Assembly (NCBI RefSeq): GCF_002263495.1
Contig: NZ_CP022753.1
Span: 62,001-126,000, forward strand
DNA from: Nocardiopsis gilva YIM 90087
GTDB taxonomy: Bacteria > Actinomycetota > Actinomycetes > Streptosporangiales > Streptosporangiaceae
Reading direction: 5' to 3'
DNA: 64,000 nt
Part shown: in pieces, positions 44,361 to 52,079 of the stretch
How positions within the stretch are numbered: the first letter of the stretch is position 1
How the letters are laid out: the number at the start of each line of letters is the position of its first letter
Notes under the pieces: generated by a model
Told to the model about the DNA's origin: nothing
Database searches by the model: none
Seen by the model: the letters and a program-made list of their open reading frames with translations, nothing else
Position numbers and translations under genes: made by a program

Positions 44361-45323
44361 ATGTCCGTCCTGATCCTCGCCCACCCGTCCGACACAGTCG
44401 CCGACCTAGTGGCCGATGAGCTGGACGAGCGCGACGTCGCCATCGCCCGACTGAGCCCTTCGGAGTTTCCCCGACGCCTGCGTATGGCGGCCGAGCTGCC
44501 GGGCGCCGGCCGTTGGTCCGGCACCCTGGTCCCCGACCGCGGCGAGGAGATCGCACTCGGCGACGTCCGTGCCGTGTGGCGTCGGAGCGCCGCGCAGTTC
44601 GTGCTCGACGAGCGCATGACCGGACCAGAGCGGGCATTCGCCTACGGCGAGGCCCGCCGAGGCCTCGGCGGCGTACTGGCCGCCCTGGGTGGCTGCCTGT
44701 GGGTGAACGACCCTGTGGCTGCCGCCCGCTGTGAATACAAGCCCGTCCAGCTCGCTGCGGCTACGAAGGTCGGCCTCTCCGTGCCGGAGACGCTGATCAC
44801 TTCGGATCCCCAAGCAGCGCACGACTGGGCCAAGGGGCTCGGCCGACCCATTGTCTACAAGCCCATGTCGGGCGTGTGGCACGCCGATGAGGGACAGCTC
44901 CGGCTGATGTACACCACTCCCATTGAGGACCCCGGCGACCTCCTCGACCCCCGCCTGGCGCTGACGGCCCAGATGTTCCAGGAGCGGATACCCGTGGAGT
45001 TCGCTGTCCGAGCGACGGTCGTCGGCGACCGGGTGTTCGCCGCGCGGATCGACACCGACAGCCCCGAGGCTATGGAGGACTGGCGCGCCGATTACGAGGC
45101 GTTGCGTCATTCCGTCATCGAACTGCCCGCCGCCGTGACCGCCGCCCTGGTAGAACTGCACCGGCGGCTCGGTCTGGTCTACGGCGCCGCCGACCTCATC
45201 TGCGATACCTCGGGGCGGTTCGTCTTCCTCGAAACCAACCAGAACGGTGAGTTCGGGTGGATCACACACCACACCGGCCTGCCGATTCCCGCCGCGATCG
45301 CCGACCTGCTGGAGAGCGCATGA
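44361..45323 (+). CDS. ATP-grasp ribosomal peptide maturase (graspetide synthetase)
   Basis: A 320-residue ATP-grasp ligase of the MvdD/SAV_5884 type. VRAVWRRSAAQF is the N-terminal family motif; GRPIVYKPMSG carries the ATP-binding Lys; the Mg-ATP end motif is FVFLETNQNGEFGWI. It should activate Asp/Glu side chains of the precursor and form ester (or amide) macrocycles with Ser/Thr. It lies between precursor and methyltransferase genes; the stop overlaps the latter's ATG by 4 nt. Confidence 0.92.
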   Translation: MSVLILAHPSDTVADLVADELDERDVAIARLSPSEFPRRLRMAAELPGAGRWSGTLVPDRGEEIALGDVRAVWRRSAAQFVLDERMTGPERAFAYGEARRGLGGVLAALGGCLWVNDPVAAARCEYKPVQLAAATKVGLSVPETLITSDPQAAHDWAKGLGRPIVYKPMSGVWHADEGQLRLMYTTPIEDPGDLLDPRLALTAQMFQERIPVEFAVRATVVGDRVFAARIDTDSPEAMEDWRADYEALRHSVIELPAAVTAALVELHRRLGLVYGAADLICDTSGRFVFLETNQNGEFGWITHHTGLPIPAAIADLLESA

Positions 45324-46453
45324 GCCGAGCCAAAGACCTGGCCGACCTGCTGGGCCTGACCGGCGCCCTGCGGGAGGCGATGCTGGCCGTTCCCCGGGAT
45401 ATGTTCGTGCCCGATGTCGGGACGGCCGGCCCGGCGGACGGGAGCCGCTACCCGATCGACCGGCGCGCCCGCCCTGATGAGTGGCGCCACGCGGTGTTCT
45501 CCGACTCCGCGGTCATCACCCAGTGGGACGACGAGCAGACCGACCCCGGACAGGTGGATCTCCGCCGCGCCCAGCCTTCCAGCTCAATCTCCGCTCCCAG
45601 CGTCGCCTTCGCGTTCCTCTCCCTGCTCAATCCGCGCGACCACGACCGCGTCCTGGAGATCGGCACCGGCACCGGGTACACCGCCGCGGTCCTGTCGGCG
45701 CGTGTGGGTGAGCACAACGTGGTAACTATCGAGGTCGACTCGGCAGTCGCCGAGCAGGCCGAGGCGAATCTGAAGATGGCCGGATTCGCCCCGCGGGTGC
45801 TCGTGGCAGACGGCGCGGACGGGCATAGAGACGATGCTCCCTACGACCGCGTCCATGCCACCTGCGCGGTACGGCGCATCCCGGGCGCTTGGGTCACCCA
45901 GACCCGTCCCGGCGGTGTCATCGTTGTCCCGTGGCAGCCCGGATACGACTTCGGGTGGATCGTCCGGCTCACGGCGACCGACGGAGCGGCCCACGGACGC
46001 TTCCACGGACGCGCCGGGTACATGATGCTGCGCGATCAGCGCGCGGCGATGCGCTTCGCTGTCCACCACGAGGAGGAGGCGGCCACCGCCACAACCCGGC
46101 TGGACCCGCGCAGCATCATCGACGCCGGCGAGGGAGCCGAACTGGTGATCACGGCGCTCGCGCCCGACGTCAAGCTCATCCCCATCCGCGCCAGCGACGG
46201 CACGGTCTCAGTGTCGCTGTACGAGATCGGCAAACCCGAGGGGGCATGGGCGGCCTGCGATTACGAACCCGGAGCCGACGAGTTCGAGGTCACGCAGTAC
46301 GGCGAACGCCGGTTGTGGGACGAGGTCGAGGAGGGGTTCCTGCGTTGGCTGGAGCTCGGCAGCCCCGGCGCCGATCGATTCGGCCTCACGGTGATGGTCG
46401 ACGGGACGCACATGCTGTGGATAGATGAGCCGGGGCGGCTCCTCGACGGCTGA
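45320..46453 (+). CDS. PIMT-like methyltransferase of graspetide maturation system
   Basis: A 377-residue protein, much longer than housekeeping protein-L-isoaspartate methyltransferase (~210). The core has LREAMLAVPRDMFVP, SISAPSVAFAFLSLL and the SAM loop VLEIGTGTGYTAAVLS with VTIEVDS. About 150 extra C-terminal residues follow (from about residue 215). In the known precursor/ATP-grasp/PIMT-like clusters such as fuscimiditide this enzyme methylates an Asp side chain of the crosslinked peptide, which then closes to an aspartimide. The same outcome is expected here by analogy. Confidence 0.9.
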   Translation: MSRAKDLADLLGLTGALREAMLAVPRDMFVPDVGTAGPADGSRYPIDRRARPDEWRHAVFSDSAVITQWDDEQTDPGQVDLRRAQPSSSISAPSVAFAFLSLLNPRDHDRVLEIGTGTGYTAAVLSARVGEHNVVTIEVDSAVAEQAEANLKMAGFAPRVLVADGADGHRDDAPYDRVHATCAVRRIPGAWVTQTRPGGVIVVPWQPGYDFGWIVRLTATDGAAHGRFHGRAGYMMLRDQRAAMRFAVHHEEEAATATTRLDPRSIIDAGEGAELVITALAPDVKLIPIRASDGTVSVSLYEIGKPEGAWAACDYEPGADEFEVTQYGERRLWDEVEEGFLRWLELGSPGADRFGLTVMVDGTHMLWIDEPGRLLDG

Positions 46454-46541
46454 CAGGCGGCAATCGCGACGTTCCTGGGACATAGGAGCGAAGCGGCGCA
46501 TAGCATCCCGCTCAGTGTCCCCTGATCGGAGGAGCGTCCGC

Positions 46542-46757
46542 ATGTATCCCCCACCCCCTCCGCAGAAGCCGTCGCGTGCCAGCGGCCGAGCCGGGATCAT
46601 CGCCGCGCTCGGCCTCGTCGGCGTGGTGATCGCCGTGGTGCTGCTGATTCTCGCCATCCTCGTGGACGTGCCAGCCATCGGCGCGCTCGCAGTGCTCCTG
46701 GGCCTTGGCGCAGGGGTGGTCACTGTCGTTGCTGGCGTGCTGTGGATCGTGTCATGA
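46542..46757 (+). CDS. Small membrane protein
   Basis: A 71-residue protein starting MYPPPPPQKPSRASG behind GGAGGAG. A proline-rich cytosolic tail is followed by two hydrophobic helices (about residues 20-42 and 46-70). No family recognised. It comes 88 nt after the methyltransferase and could be part of the graspetide unit, but such proline-rich two-helix proteins are common in actinobacteria. Confidence 0.7.
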   Translation: MYPPPPPQKPSRASGRAGIIAALGLVGVVIAVVLLILAILVDVPAIGALAVLLGLGAGVVTVVAGVLWIVS

Positions 46758-46886
46758 GGAACCGATCGGTAGCCCTACCGAGTATCTCCACCTGCGGAAG
46801 TCTGGTGCTCGCTGGGTAATGATCACCAGATTCAATGGCTGACATGCACGGTCCAAACCGGATAACATGATCGAGGATGAATGCAG

Positions 46887-46919
46887 CGAGCCCCCGGCGG
46901 GTGACCCGCCGGGGGCTCG
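46887..46919. terminator. 16-bp near-loopless hairpin terminator
   Basis: CGAGCCCCCGGCGGGT and ACCCGCCGGGGGCTCG are separated by one base. It lies between the plus-strand small membrane gene and the convergent DUF397 gene, so it can terminate both. Confidence 0.8.
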
Positions 46920-46937
46920 TCTGATGCATGCCAGGTT

Positions 46938-47129
46938 CTACAGTTCACCTCGCACTGTGGACTGGACGAAAGCTGACCACTCGGCGGCGGTGAAGGACAG
47001 GATCCCCTTGTCGGGGTTCTTCGAGTCCCGGACAGCGGCACCAGAAGGCAGATCGGCGACCTCGACGCAGTCCCGAGCGGTGCTGCTGTAGCTCGACTTG
47101 CGGAAGTTCAGGGCGGTGGATGAATGCAT
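46938..47129 (-). CDS. DUF397 domain protein
   Basis: A 63-residue protein with the DUF397 pattern: FRKSSYSSTARDCVEVADLPSG (in parts), VRDSKNPDKGILSFTAAEWSAFV. DUF397 genes nearly always accompany the HTH/DUF5753 regulator that lies 10 nt upstream here. The pair (WhiJ/BldB-type neighbours in Streptomyces, or Scr1-type systems) is thought to act in developmental or toxin-antitoxin-like regulation; the mechanism is unclear. Confidence 0.92.
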   Translation of the reverse strand: MHSSTALNFRKSSYSSTARDCVEVADLPSGAAVRDSKNPDKGILSFTAAEWSAFVQSTVRGEL

Positions 47130-47139
47130 GGTTGAATTC

Positions 47140-47988
47140 CTAGAGCTTATTGATCAGTGATTCCATCAGCTCGATCGACTCCGACTGCGACTTGGCGATG
47201 GCCTGAAGGCGATCGAACACCTGTCGGTACTCCTTCACCTCATCGTCCTCCTCTAGGAAGAGGGCATCAGTGCGCGCCTCCAGGAAGGCGATGGGTGCGT
47301 CCATCTCATCGGGAAAGTCGAGCAGGACGAACGGACCGCTGATCCCGGGATGGAGTCCAGCCGAGAACGGCAGCACCTGGATGGTGATGTCAGGGTTCTG
47401 AGCCTGGTCTATCAGGTGACGAATCTGCCCGGCTGCGACTCCATCCTCCACAGGCAGGCGATGCAGCGTCGACTCGTCGATGATCGCCCGAACGGTGGGC
47501 GGCTGCTCGCCTGCCAGAACCTCCTGGCGAGCTATACGTGCGTCGACGGTCCGGTTTATTTCCTCGGGGCGCGTGAGCGATGCGCTCGCTGACGCTGCCG
47601 CATAACCCCTGGTCTGGAGAAGCCCCGGGATGACGATCGGCTGGTAGGTCGAGATGACCGAGGCCTCGGACTCGAATCCGACGAGCGAGTCAGTGCCGAA
47701 TACGTCTTTGAACTTCGTCCACCATCCGCGCTGCCGGGACTGGCGGGCGAGCTCCAGGATCGCCTCGCGCCGCTCCTCGTCAGTGACTTTGTACAGGTCG
47801 AGCAACTGGCGGATGTTGCCGATGTCGGGGCGGGTCCACTTGTTGCCCTCCATATGGGCCAGGCGCCCCCGTGACCACTCCAGTTGATCAGTGGCACCCT
47901 CCAACGTCAGCCGGTTTTGGTGCCTCAGATGACGGAGCACGGCAGACAGACGCCGCCTGCGGACAGTAGGGCTGTATCTCCTGGTCAT
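47140..47988 (-). CDS. XRE-type regulator with DUF5753 ligand domain
   Basis: A 282-residue protein. The N-terminal HTH is RRRRLSAVLRHLRHQNRLTLEGATDQL, WSRGRLAHMEGN; the C-terminal DUF5753 region includes VISTYQPIVIPGLLQTRGYAAA, RIARQEVL, IDESTLHRLPV and FPDEMDAPIAFLE. ATG at 47988 (MTRRYSPTVRR) chosen; the longer frame has no family support. It forms an operon with the DUF397 gene and diverges from a run of small genes, for which it may be the repressor. Confidence 0.92.
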   Translation of the reverse strand: MTRRYSPTVRRRRLSAVLRHLRHQNRLTLEGATDQLEWSRGRLAHMEGNKWTRPDIGNIRQLLDLYKVTDEERREAILELARQSRQRGWWTKFKDVFGTDSLVGFESEASVISTYQPIVIPGLLQTRGYAAASASASLTRPEEINRTVDARIARQEVLAGEQPPTVRAIIDESTLHRLPVEDGVAAGQIRHLIDQAQNPDITIQVLPFSAGLHPGISGPFVLLDFPDEMDAPIAFLEARTDALFLEEDDEVKEYRQVFDRLQAIAKSQSESIELMESLINKL

Positions 47989-48172
47989 ACGGCCTCTCCC
48001 ATGGGGGCTTCGTGCTGATCGTACGGCGAACTTCACAATCGGGCATCTTTCGGATGTCATGAATCGGATTCCGGCTATCCCCTTGCAAACTTTAGATTCC
48101 TAAGTTCATCATAGGACGTGCATTCATCCACTGCCGCCTTCATCCAGCGGCCCATCCCTTGGGGGATGATTC
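47989..48172. promoter_or_regulatory. Divergent promoter region between HTH gene and small-gene operon
   Basis: A/T-rich for this genome near 48085-48110. TTGCAA (48084-48089) may be a -35 for the plus strand, and the near-palindrome CTTTAGATTCCTAAG overlaps the spacer, a candidate operator for the HTH regulator. The plus-strand gene has TTGGGGGATG before its start region. Confidence 0.45.
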
Positions 48173-48604
48173 ATGTCCTTCCTGAATCCGCAGCTCCTCC
48201 CGCTGGCCGCGCCTTCGTCAGCACAGGCCCCCGCGCGCACCTGCTCCGCAACCCGTCTCAGCGAAGCTGAGATCGACGCATTCACCGACATCGCCCTGTC
48301 CTTCGAGGATTGGGCGATCCGCTACAAGCCCGCTGCGTGCGGCGGTTCCATCTACACGGCCGAGCACGCCGCGACCGGTCGCAGGATCACCGCGAAGACG
48401 CTGCTCGACTTCCACCGCAAGCTCGACGCGGCCACCAGGATCGGCGAAGTTCCGCCGCCCTCGACGCGCATCCGTCCGTTCCTCATCGCCCACGAAGACC
48501 AACGGGCCCCTTCCGAGGCGCGCTACGCGGCGGAGCTGGCCGCCCTCGACCAGCAGGCCGAGCAGGACGATCTCGCCGAGCGCTGGATGGCGGTGGCACG
48601 GTGA
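48173..48604 (+). CDS. Hypothetical protein, first gene of small-gene operon
   Basis: A 143-residue soluble protein with no recognised domain. The central part LSEAEIDAFTDIALSFEDWAIRYKP and the acidic C-terminal helix (YAAELAALDQQAEQDDLAERW) are the only marked features. Its stop overlaps the next start (GTGA). Such strings of coupled small genes next to DUF397/HTH pairs occur on actinobacterial mobile elements. Confidence 0.7.
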   Translation: MSFLNPQLLPLAAPSSAQAPARTCSATRLSEAEIDAFTDIALSFEDWAIRYKPAACGGSIYTAEHAATGRRITAKTLLDFHRKLDAATRIGEVPPPSTRIRPFLIAHEDQRAPSEARYAAELAALDQQAEQDDLAERWMAVAR

Positions 48605-48846
48605 GCGCGAGCTACACCTACATCCACGAGCTGCTCGCCGACGAGGTCCGTCTCCTCCGCCTGTGCCACGGCGACCTGACCGCTCTGCGGATCGCGGGCA
48701 CCCAAATCGTCCTCGACGACGCTTCTCCACTCGACAGGCAGGACCGCATCCACGCCCTGCAGCGCCTGGCGGAGCTGGCCTTGCAGGCCGCCAGCGAGCT
48801 GCGCACCGGCCGCCGCGATGACGAGGCGGAGGTGGCGGACCGATGA
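48601..48846 (+). CDS. Small hypothetical helical protein
   Basis: 81 residues from a GTG start that overlaps the preceding stop; the stop in turn overlaps the next ATG by 4 nt. Sequence is mostly helix-forming (SYTYIHELLADEVRLL, HALQRLAELALQAASELR). No domain recognised; tight coupling is the main evidence that it is real. Confidence 0.65.
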   Translation: MSASYTYIHELLADEVRLLRLCHGDLTALRIAGTQIVLDDASPLDRQDRIHALQRLAELALQAASELRTGRRDDEAEVADR

Positions 48847-49400
48847 CCACGCTCGCCGCTGCCCGTCTCGCCGCCGTCACCATCCGCACGATCCAGCGGT
48901 GGTGCGCGCAGGGTGTGATCTCTGCACGCAAGCGCTTCGGCCGCTGGATCGTCGACCGAACGAGTCTGCTCAGCAGGCTCGGCATCGAGCTGGCCATGGT
49001 GCGGGCACGCCGGCGCCGACAGTCCACCGACGCGGCTACCGTCCCGGCCCTTCCCGCGCCTCAGCGCCGCACGCCCTCAGCAGGTCTGGCCCGGCTCGTA
49101 GTGCCCATCGGCAGAGCTGCCGCCCTGGCGAGGAGCATCGCACTCACATCGATACGACGACTTCTTCCGAGGAGTAGGTCGATGGCCTCCGTCATCCGCG
49201 TCACCGAAGACGACATCAGCGTCACCTATGACCCGCGGCTCCCCCTCATCCAGCGGTTCACCATACGCGGGACCGGCGGCCGGATCGTGCGCCTACGCGC
49301 GCCCTACTGGGAAGCCCACCGCGCTCTCATGCGCGAGTGCAAGATGTCCTACGCCCAGGCGAGCAACATCCTGGCACAGGCAGCGGGGGTGGACTCGTGA
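48843..49400 (+). CDS. HTH protein, possibly fused to a 72-residue downstream protein
   Basis: 185 residues. The N-terminal part LAAVTIRTIQRWCAQGVISARKRFGRWIVDR is a MerR/excisionase-like helix-turn-helix. Residues from 114 on (MASVIRVTEDDISVTYDP ... CKMSYAQASNILAQAAG) look like a separate small protein. An ATG at 49182 has a strong GAGGAG 7 nt upstream, and that GAGGAG is immediately followed by TAG in another frame. A single-base change may thus have fused two formerly overlapping genes, or the 3' part may also be translated alone. Confidence 0.65.
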   Translation: MTTLAAARLAAVTIRTIQRWCAQGVISARKRFGRWIVDRTSLLSRLGIELAMVRARRRRQSTDAATVPALPAPQRRTPSAGLARLVVPIGRAAALARSIALTSIRRLLPRSRSMASVIRVTEDDISVTYDPRLPLIQRFTIRGTGGRIVRLRAPYWEAHRALMRECKMSYAQASNILAQAAGVDS

Positions 49401-49843
49401 TGACCACCGTACGCACCGACACAGCCGACACTCTCGCCGAGCTGAAGGCATGGGCGGCCTATCACGACGCCACCATCACCGTCGTCGACTACTGGGACGC
49501 CGTTACCTTCCGGGCCGACGTGGTCAGTGACGACGGCGTGCTCTACCGGTACCTGTACCGCGAGGAGTTCCCGCCGCCCGTCGCTCTCAAGCGGAGGCGC
49601 AACACCTTCACCGTGGAATGCGTCCACGAACCGGCCGGGGCACTCTGCTTCCACGTCCGCGTCGTCACGCCGCAGCTGAGCGACGGCGAACTCGTCGACC
49701 CCGCCTATCTGGCCGAACTGGTGGCCGTCGCCACCATCCAGCGGGAACGCCGCCTGCGGTGCGGCGCCACCGCCGAGAACCTGATGATCCTCACCACCAC
49801 GCGCACCTACGCTGCCGATCACGCGTCCTACTGGGGGAGGTGA
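49400..49843 (+). CDS. Hypothetical protein
   Basis: 147 residues; the ATG overlaps the last base of the previous TGA. Predicted alpha/beta protein (TITVVDYWDAVTFRADVVSDDGVLYRYLY in part) without recognised domain. The following gene starts 3 nt after its stop, continuing the coupled operon. Confidence 0.65.
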   Translation: MTTVRTDTADTLAELKAWAAYHDATITVVDYWDAVTFRADVVSDDGVLYRYLYREEFPPPVALKRRRNTFTVECVHEPAGALCFHVRVVTPQLSDGELVDPAYLAELVAVATIQRERRLRCGATAENLMILTTTRTYAADHASYWGR

Positions 49844-49846
49844 CCA

Positions 49847-50422
49847 ATGGCGACCACTTCCTTCGGGCCGACGTGCTTGGTGTGCGCGCACCGTTCGTGC
49901 CGTGAGATCCGTGCTGCGGGCCAGCTGCTCATAGGAGGACGGCGCGCTGAATACGCCATCGAGCATGCCCGCGCCGACGCTCTGGCGGCTCGTCACCCCG
50001 ACGCCGTCATCTGGTGGGGCGAGCACACCATGCGGTATCACGCCCTCACCGCCGCCGGTCACCACGAGTCCGCCGATCTCGATGAGCTCGTCCTGATGAT
50101 CTGGCCCTACGTGGAGCCAACGCCGCCTCCGCCTCCCCGGCGTTCCCCCGAACGACGGCGCTACCACATCTCGGCCCGATGCCCGACGTCCTCGACGGTG
50201 CCGGGCTCATTGGTGGGGAGCGCAGGGCGCCGAACGAGGGCAGGAACCGGCGGGATGCCACTGTCTACCGAGATCCGCCGACCCGGGGCATGGGGATATC
50301 CCGGGGTCGGTGACGCGCTGCACGCCGCCGTCGGGGCGGTTCCTCCCAGTGCAGCGCGAGCAGCTCCCGCCCCGCCGGTCACTGGGCGGCGGGGCGGGAG
50401 CCCACCCGGCCCCGTGCCCTAG
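49847..50422 (+). CDS. Hypothetical protein with doubtful C-terminal half
   Basis: The first ~105 residues look genuine: SFGPTCLVCAHRSCREIRAAG contains three Cys that might bind metal, and DAVIWWGEHTMRYHALTAAGHH follows. Beyond PPPPPRRSPERRR the sequence becomes low-complexity Gly/Pro/Ala/Arg and runs through two strong hairpins (50278-50310 and 50363-50401). The true gene may therefore end earlier, with the present stop reached through a frameshift. Confidence 0.5.
   Translation: MATTSFGPTCLVCAHRSCREIRAAGQLLIGGRRAEYAIEHARADALAARHPDAVIWWGEHTMRYHALTAAGHHESADLDELVLMIWPYVEPTPPPPPRRSPERRRYHISARCPTSSTVPGSLVGSAGRRTRAGTGGMPLSTEIRRPGAWGYPGVGDALHAAVGAVPPSAARAAPAPPVTGRRGGSPPGPVP
50278..50310. terminator. 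Hairpin 1 of a hairpin series
   Basis: CCGACCC pairs with GGGTCGG at the base of a GC-rich imperfect stem around a GATAT centre. It lies inside the 3' part of the preceding reading frame. Confidence 0.45.
50363..50401. terminator. Hairpin 2: perfect 15-bp stem
   Basis: GCTCCCGCCCCGCCG and CGGCGGGGCGGGAGC with a 9-nt loop. It is terminator-strength but inside the annotated frame of the preceding gene. Confidence 0.6.
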
Positions 50423-50539
50423 AAGCCCCCGCGCGCCCTCTATCCCTATCGACCCCGTGGGGGCGCGCGGGACCATACCCGGCCTCGGACCATGACACTT
50501 CCCCGAGGCCGGACGCGCCGGTAGTGGCTGGCCGGCGCA

Positions 50540-50579
50540 TGTGGGGCCGCAGGCACTGAGGGGCGCCCGCGGCCCCACA
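50540..50579. terminator. Hairpin 3
   Basis: GTGGGGCCGC/GCGGCCCCAC 10-bp stem with an ~18-nt loop in non-coding DNA between the plus- and minus-strand operons. Confidence 0.55.
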
Positions 50580-50829
50580 CATAAACAGCCCTCGCCCCGA
50601 GGGAAGCACCAGAAAGGTGGGGGCGGGGGCGCCATTTCTATTGTCCACCCCCGCAATCATCGGGGATGGAACCGCGACCGCTGCGGCGCGCGCACGTGAG
50701 CCGGGGTAGCGTGCCCGTACGTCGCACCCGGGGAGGTCGCGGAGACAGCGAGTGTCCGCGCATGATGGGCACCTACGCGGCTGCGGGCCTCCCGGAGTCG
50801 GAGAGGCCACGCAGGGCAGGCTAGGCCAA

Positions 50830-50869
50830 CACGAAACGACCCCGGCGTCAGCCGGGGGTCTGATTCGTG
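50830..50869 (-). terminator. Terminator of the minus-strand small-gene operon
   Basis: CACGAA...GACCCCGGC-GTCA-GCCGGGG...TTCGTG: two stacked stems with a 4-nt loop, 3 nt beyond the stop of the 75-residue gene on the minus strand. Confidence 0.7.
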
Positions 50870-50872
50870 GGC

Positions 50873-51100
50873 CTAGCTCTGCCCGTCGGCGTCCCGGTCC
50901 TGGCCGTCCTCGTCGACGACGGAGTCGGAGACGAGGGCGACGGAGTCGGAGACGAGGGCGACGGACAGGTCAGGGACGGCCTGCGTGGCCTCGAAGACGG
51001 CGATCATCGCGCCGTCGATGGACTCGGCGGGCGGCAGGCCCATGGCCCGCAGCGCCGCGTAGGTGTTCATCATGCAGCAGAGGACCTCGCTGGCTTCCAT
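50873..51100 (-). CDS. Small hypothetical protein with internal repeat
   Basis: 75 residues: MEASEVLCCMMNTYAALRAMG, then DGAMIAVFEATQAVPDL and a duplicated SVALVSDSVALVSDSV produced by an 18-bp tandem DNA repeat (about 50926-50963). Acidic C-terminus. No family recognised. Probably a phage or element accessory gene. Confidence 0.55.
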   Translation of the reverse strand: MEASEVLCCMMNTYAALRAMGLPPAESIDGAMIAVFEATQAVPDLSVALVSDSVALVSDSVVDEDGQDRDADGQS

Positions 51101-51323
51101 TGCGACCTCCTTCAGGGTGCGACTAGGGCCGCGTCACCCCGGCGAGCGGGCGCGCGCAACCCGCCCCGACGAAGGAGGGGCGGGTTCCCTTGACTTCGCG
51201 TCGCGTCGACGCCCCGTAGGGCGGACACGACGGCGCCCGGGGTGTAGTCGCACCCGAGCCCGGGGCGCCTGGCCCGACGGACGGGGAGGTCGCACCACCC
51301 GGCCCGTGGGCCTGCTGGAGACG

Positions 51324-51587
51324 CTACCCCGTTGCGGCGGTTTCGCAACGGGCGCAGTCCTGGTCGTGTCGGTGGATGATGAGGTCCAAGGCCTGGCTGC
51401 ACCCGAGGACCCCCAGGACCTTCGCGTAGACGTTGGCTTCGTGCATGGCGCCGTGGAGCCCGGGGCCCCACGTCATGGTGTCGGTGTGGGGCCAGCGCTC
51501 GCCTCGCTCGGAGAGGATTTTGTCGACGTCGTGCCAGGCGTCGACGCCCATTGCGGTGATCTGGTCGCGTTCCTTCTTGGTGCTCAT
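51324..51587 (-). CDS. Small hypothetical phage-type protein
   Basis: 87 residues from the ATG at 51587 (MSTKKERDQITAMG). It has three potential metal-binding residues near the end (HRHDQDCARCE), suggesting a small zinc-binding tail. Start overlaps the preceding gene's stop by 4 nt. Function unknown. Confidence 0.65.
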   Translation of the reverse strand: MSTKKERDQITAMGVDAWHDVDKILSERGERWPHTDTMTWGPGLHGAMHEANVYAKVLGVLGCSQALDLIIHRHDQDCARCETAATG

Positions 51588-51817
51588 TGTGGGGAACCCT
51601 TCAGCGTGTGGTGGGCGTCTCCTTCGTCGTCGTCCACGGCGTGCGCGCCGATCCACGTCGCGGCGGCGCCAGGGTCGCCGAGAGCGGCCAGCATGTCGGC
51701 CAGGACATCCACCTCGTGACAGGTGAGGCGGGTCCCGAGGTCGTCGGCGAGGTAGGCGTCGCCCCATACGTCGAGGAACCGGGCGGCGAGCGGGGTCGGG
51801 ATCGTCGCGGTGCTCAT
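51584..51817 (-). CDS. Small hypothetical protein
   Basis: 77 residues from the ATG at 51817 (MSTATIPTPLAARFLDVWGDAYLAD). Acidic, helical. It overlaps genes on both sides by 4 nt, forming a coupled trio. No domain recognised. Confidence 0.6.
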   Translation of the reverse strand: MSTATIPTPLAARFLDVWGDAYLADDLGTRLTCHEVDVLADMLAALGDPGAAATWIGAHAVDDDEGDAHHTLKGSPQ

Positions 51818-52026
51818 GATCGCCACCAGCTCTCGGGCACTTCCCACGGGTCGACGAACAGCGCGTCGATCGGCGGGATGTAGTTGGAGCGCAGCCGCAT
51901 CCGGTAGGCGGACATCGACATCCGCCGACCGGCCGCGAGGAGGCGTTCCTCGTCGGCCGTACGGCTGCGGTAGTGGGCGAGCATGTCCGCGTAGTCGGAA
52001 GGGTCGAGCCAGTCGGAGCGGGACAT
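51814..52026 (-). CDS. Small hypothetical protein
   Basis: 70 residues from the ATG at 52026 (MSRSDWLDPSDYADMLAHYRSR). First gene of the overlapping trio. RBS GAGG precedes the start region. Function unknown. Confidence 0.6.
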   Translation of the reverse strand: MSRSDWLDPSDYADMLAHYRSRTADEERLLAAGRRMSMSAYRMRLRSNYIPPIDALFVDPWEVPESWWRS

Positions 52027-52079
52027 GGTGGTCAACTCCTCGGGGTGGCCCCCGGCTGGGTGCCGGGGGCCGGGGTGGG

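Larger units (their letters stand above)
50423..50872. other. Non-coding stretch with two more hairpins
   Basis: 450 nt at the switch from plus- to minus-strand genes. No credible gene. It holds the hairpins at 50540-50579 and 50830-50869. Together with the two upstream hairpins, four strong stems occur within 600 nt. Confidence 0.6.

Noticed and set aside
50926-50963. Tandem 18-bp repeat considered as a CRISPR or iteron array
   Set aside because: Only two units, inside a reading frame, without spacers.
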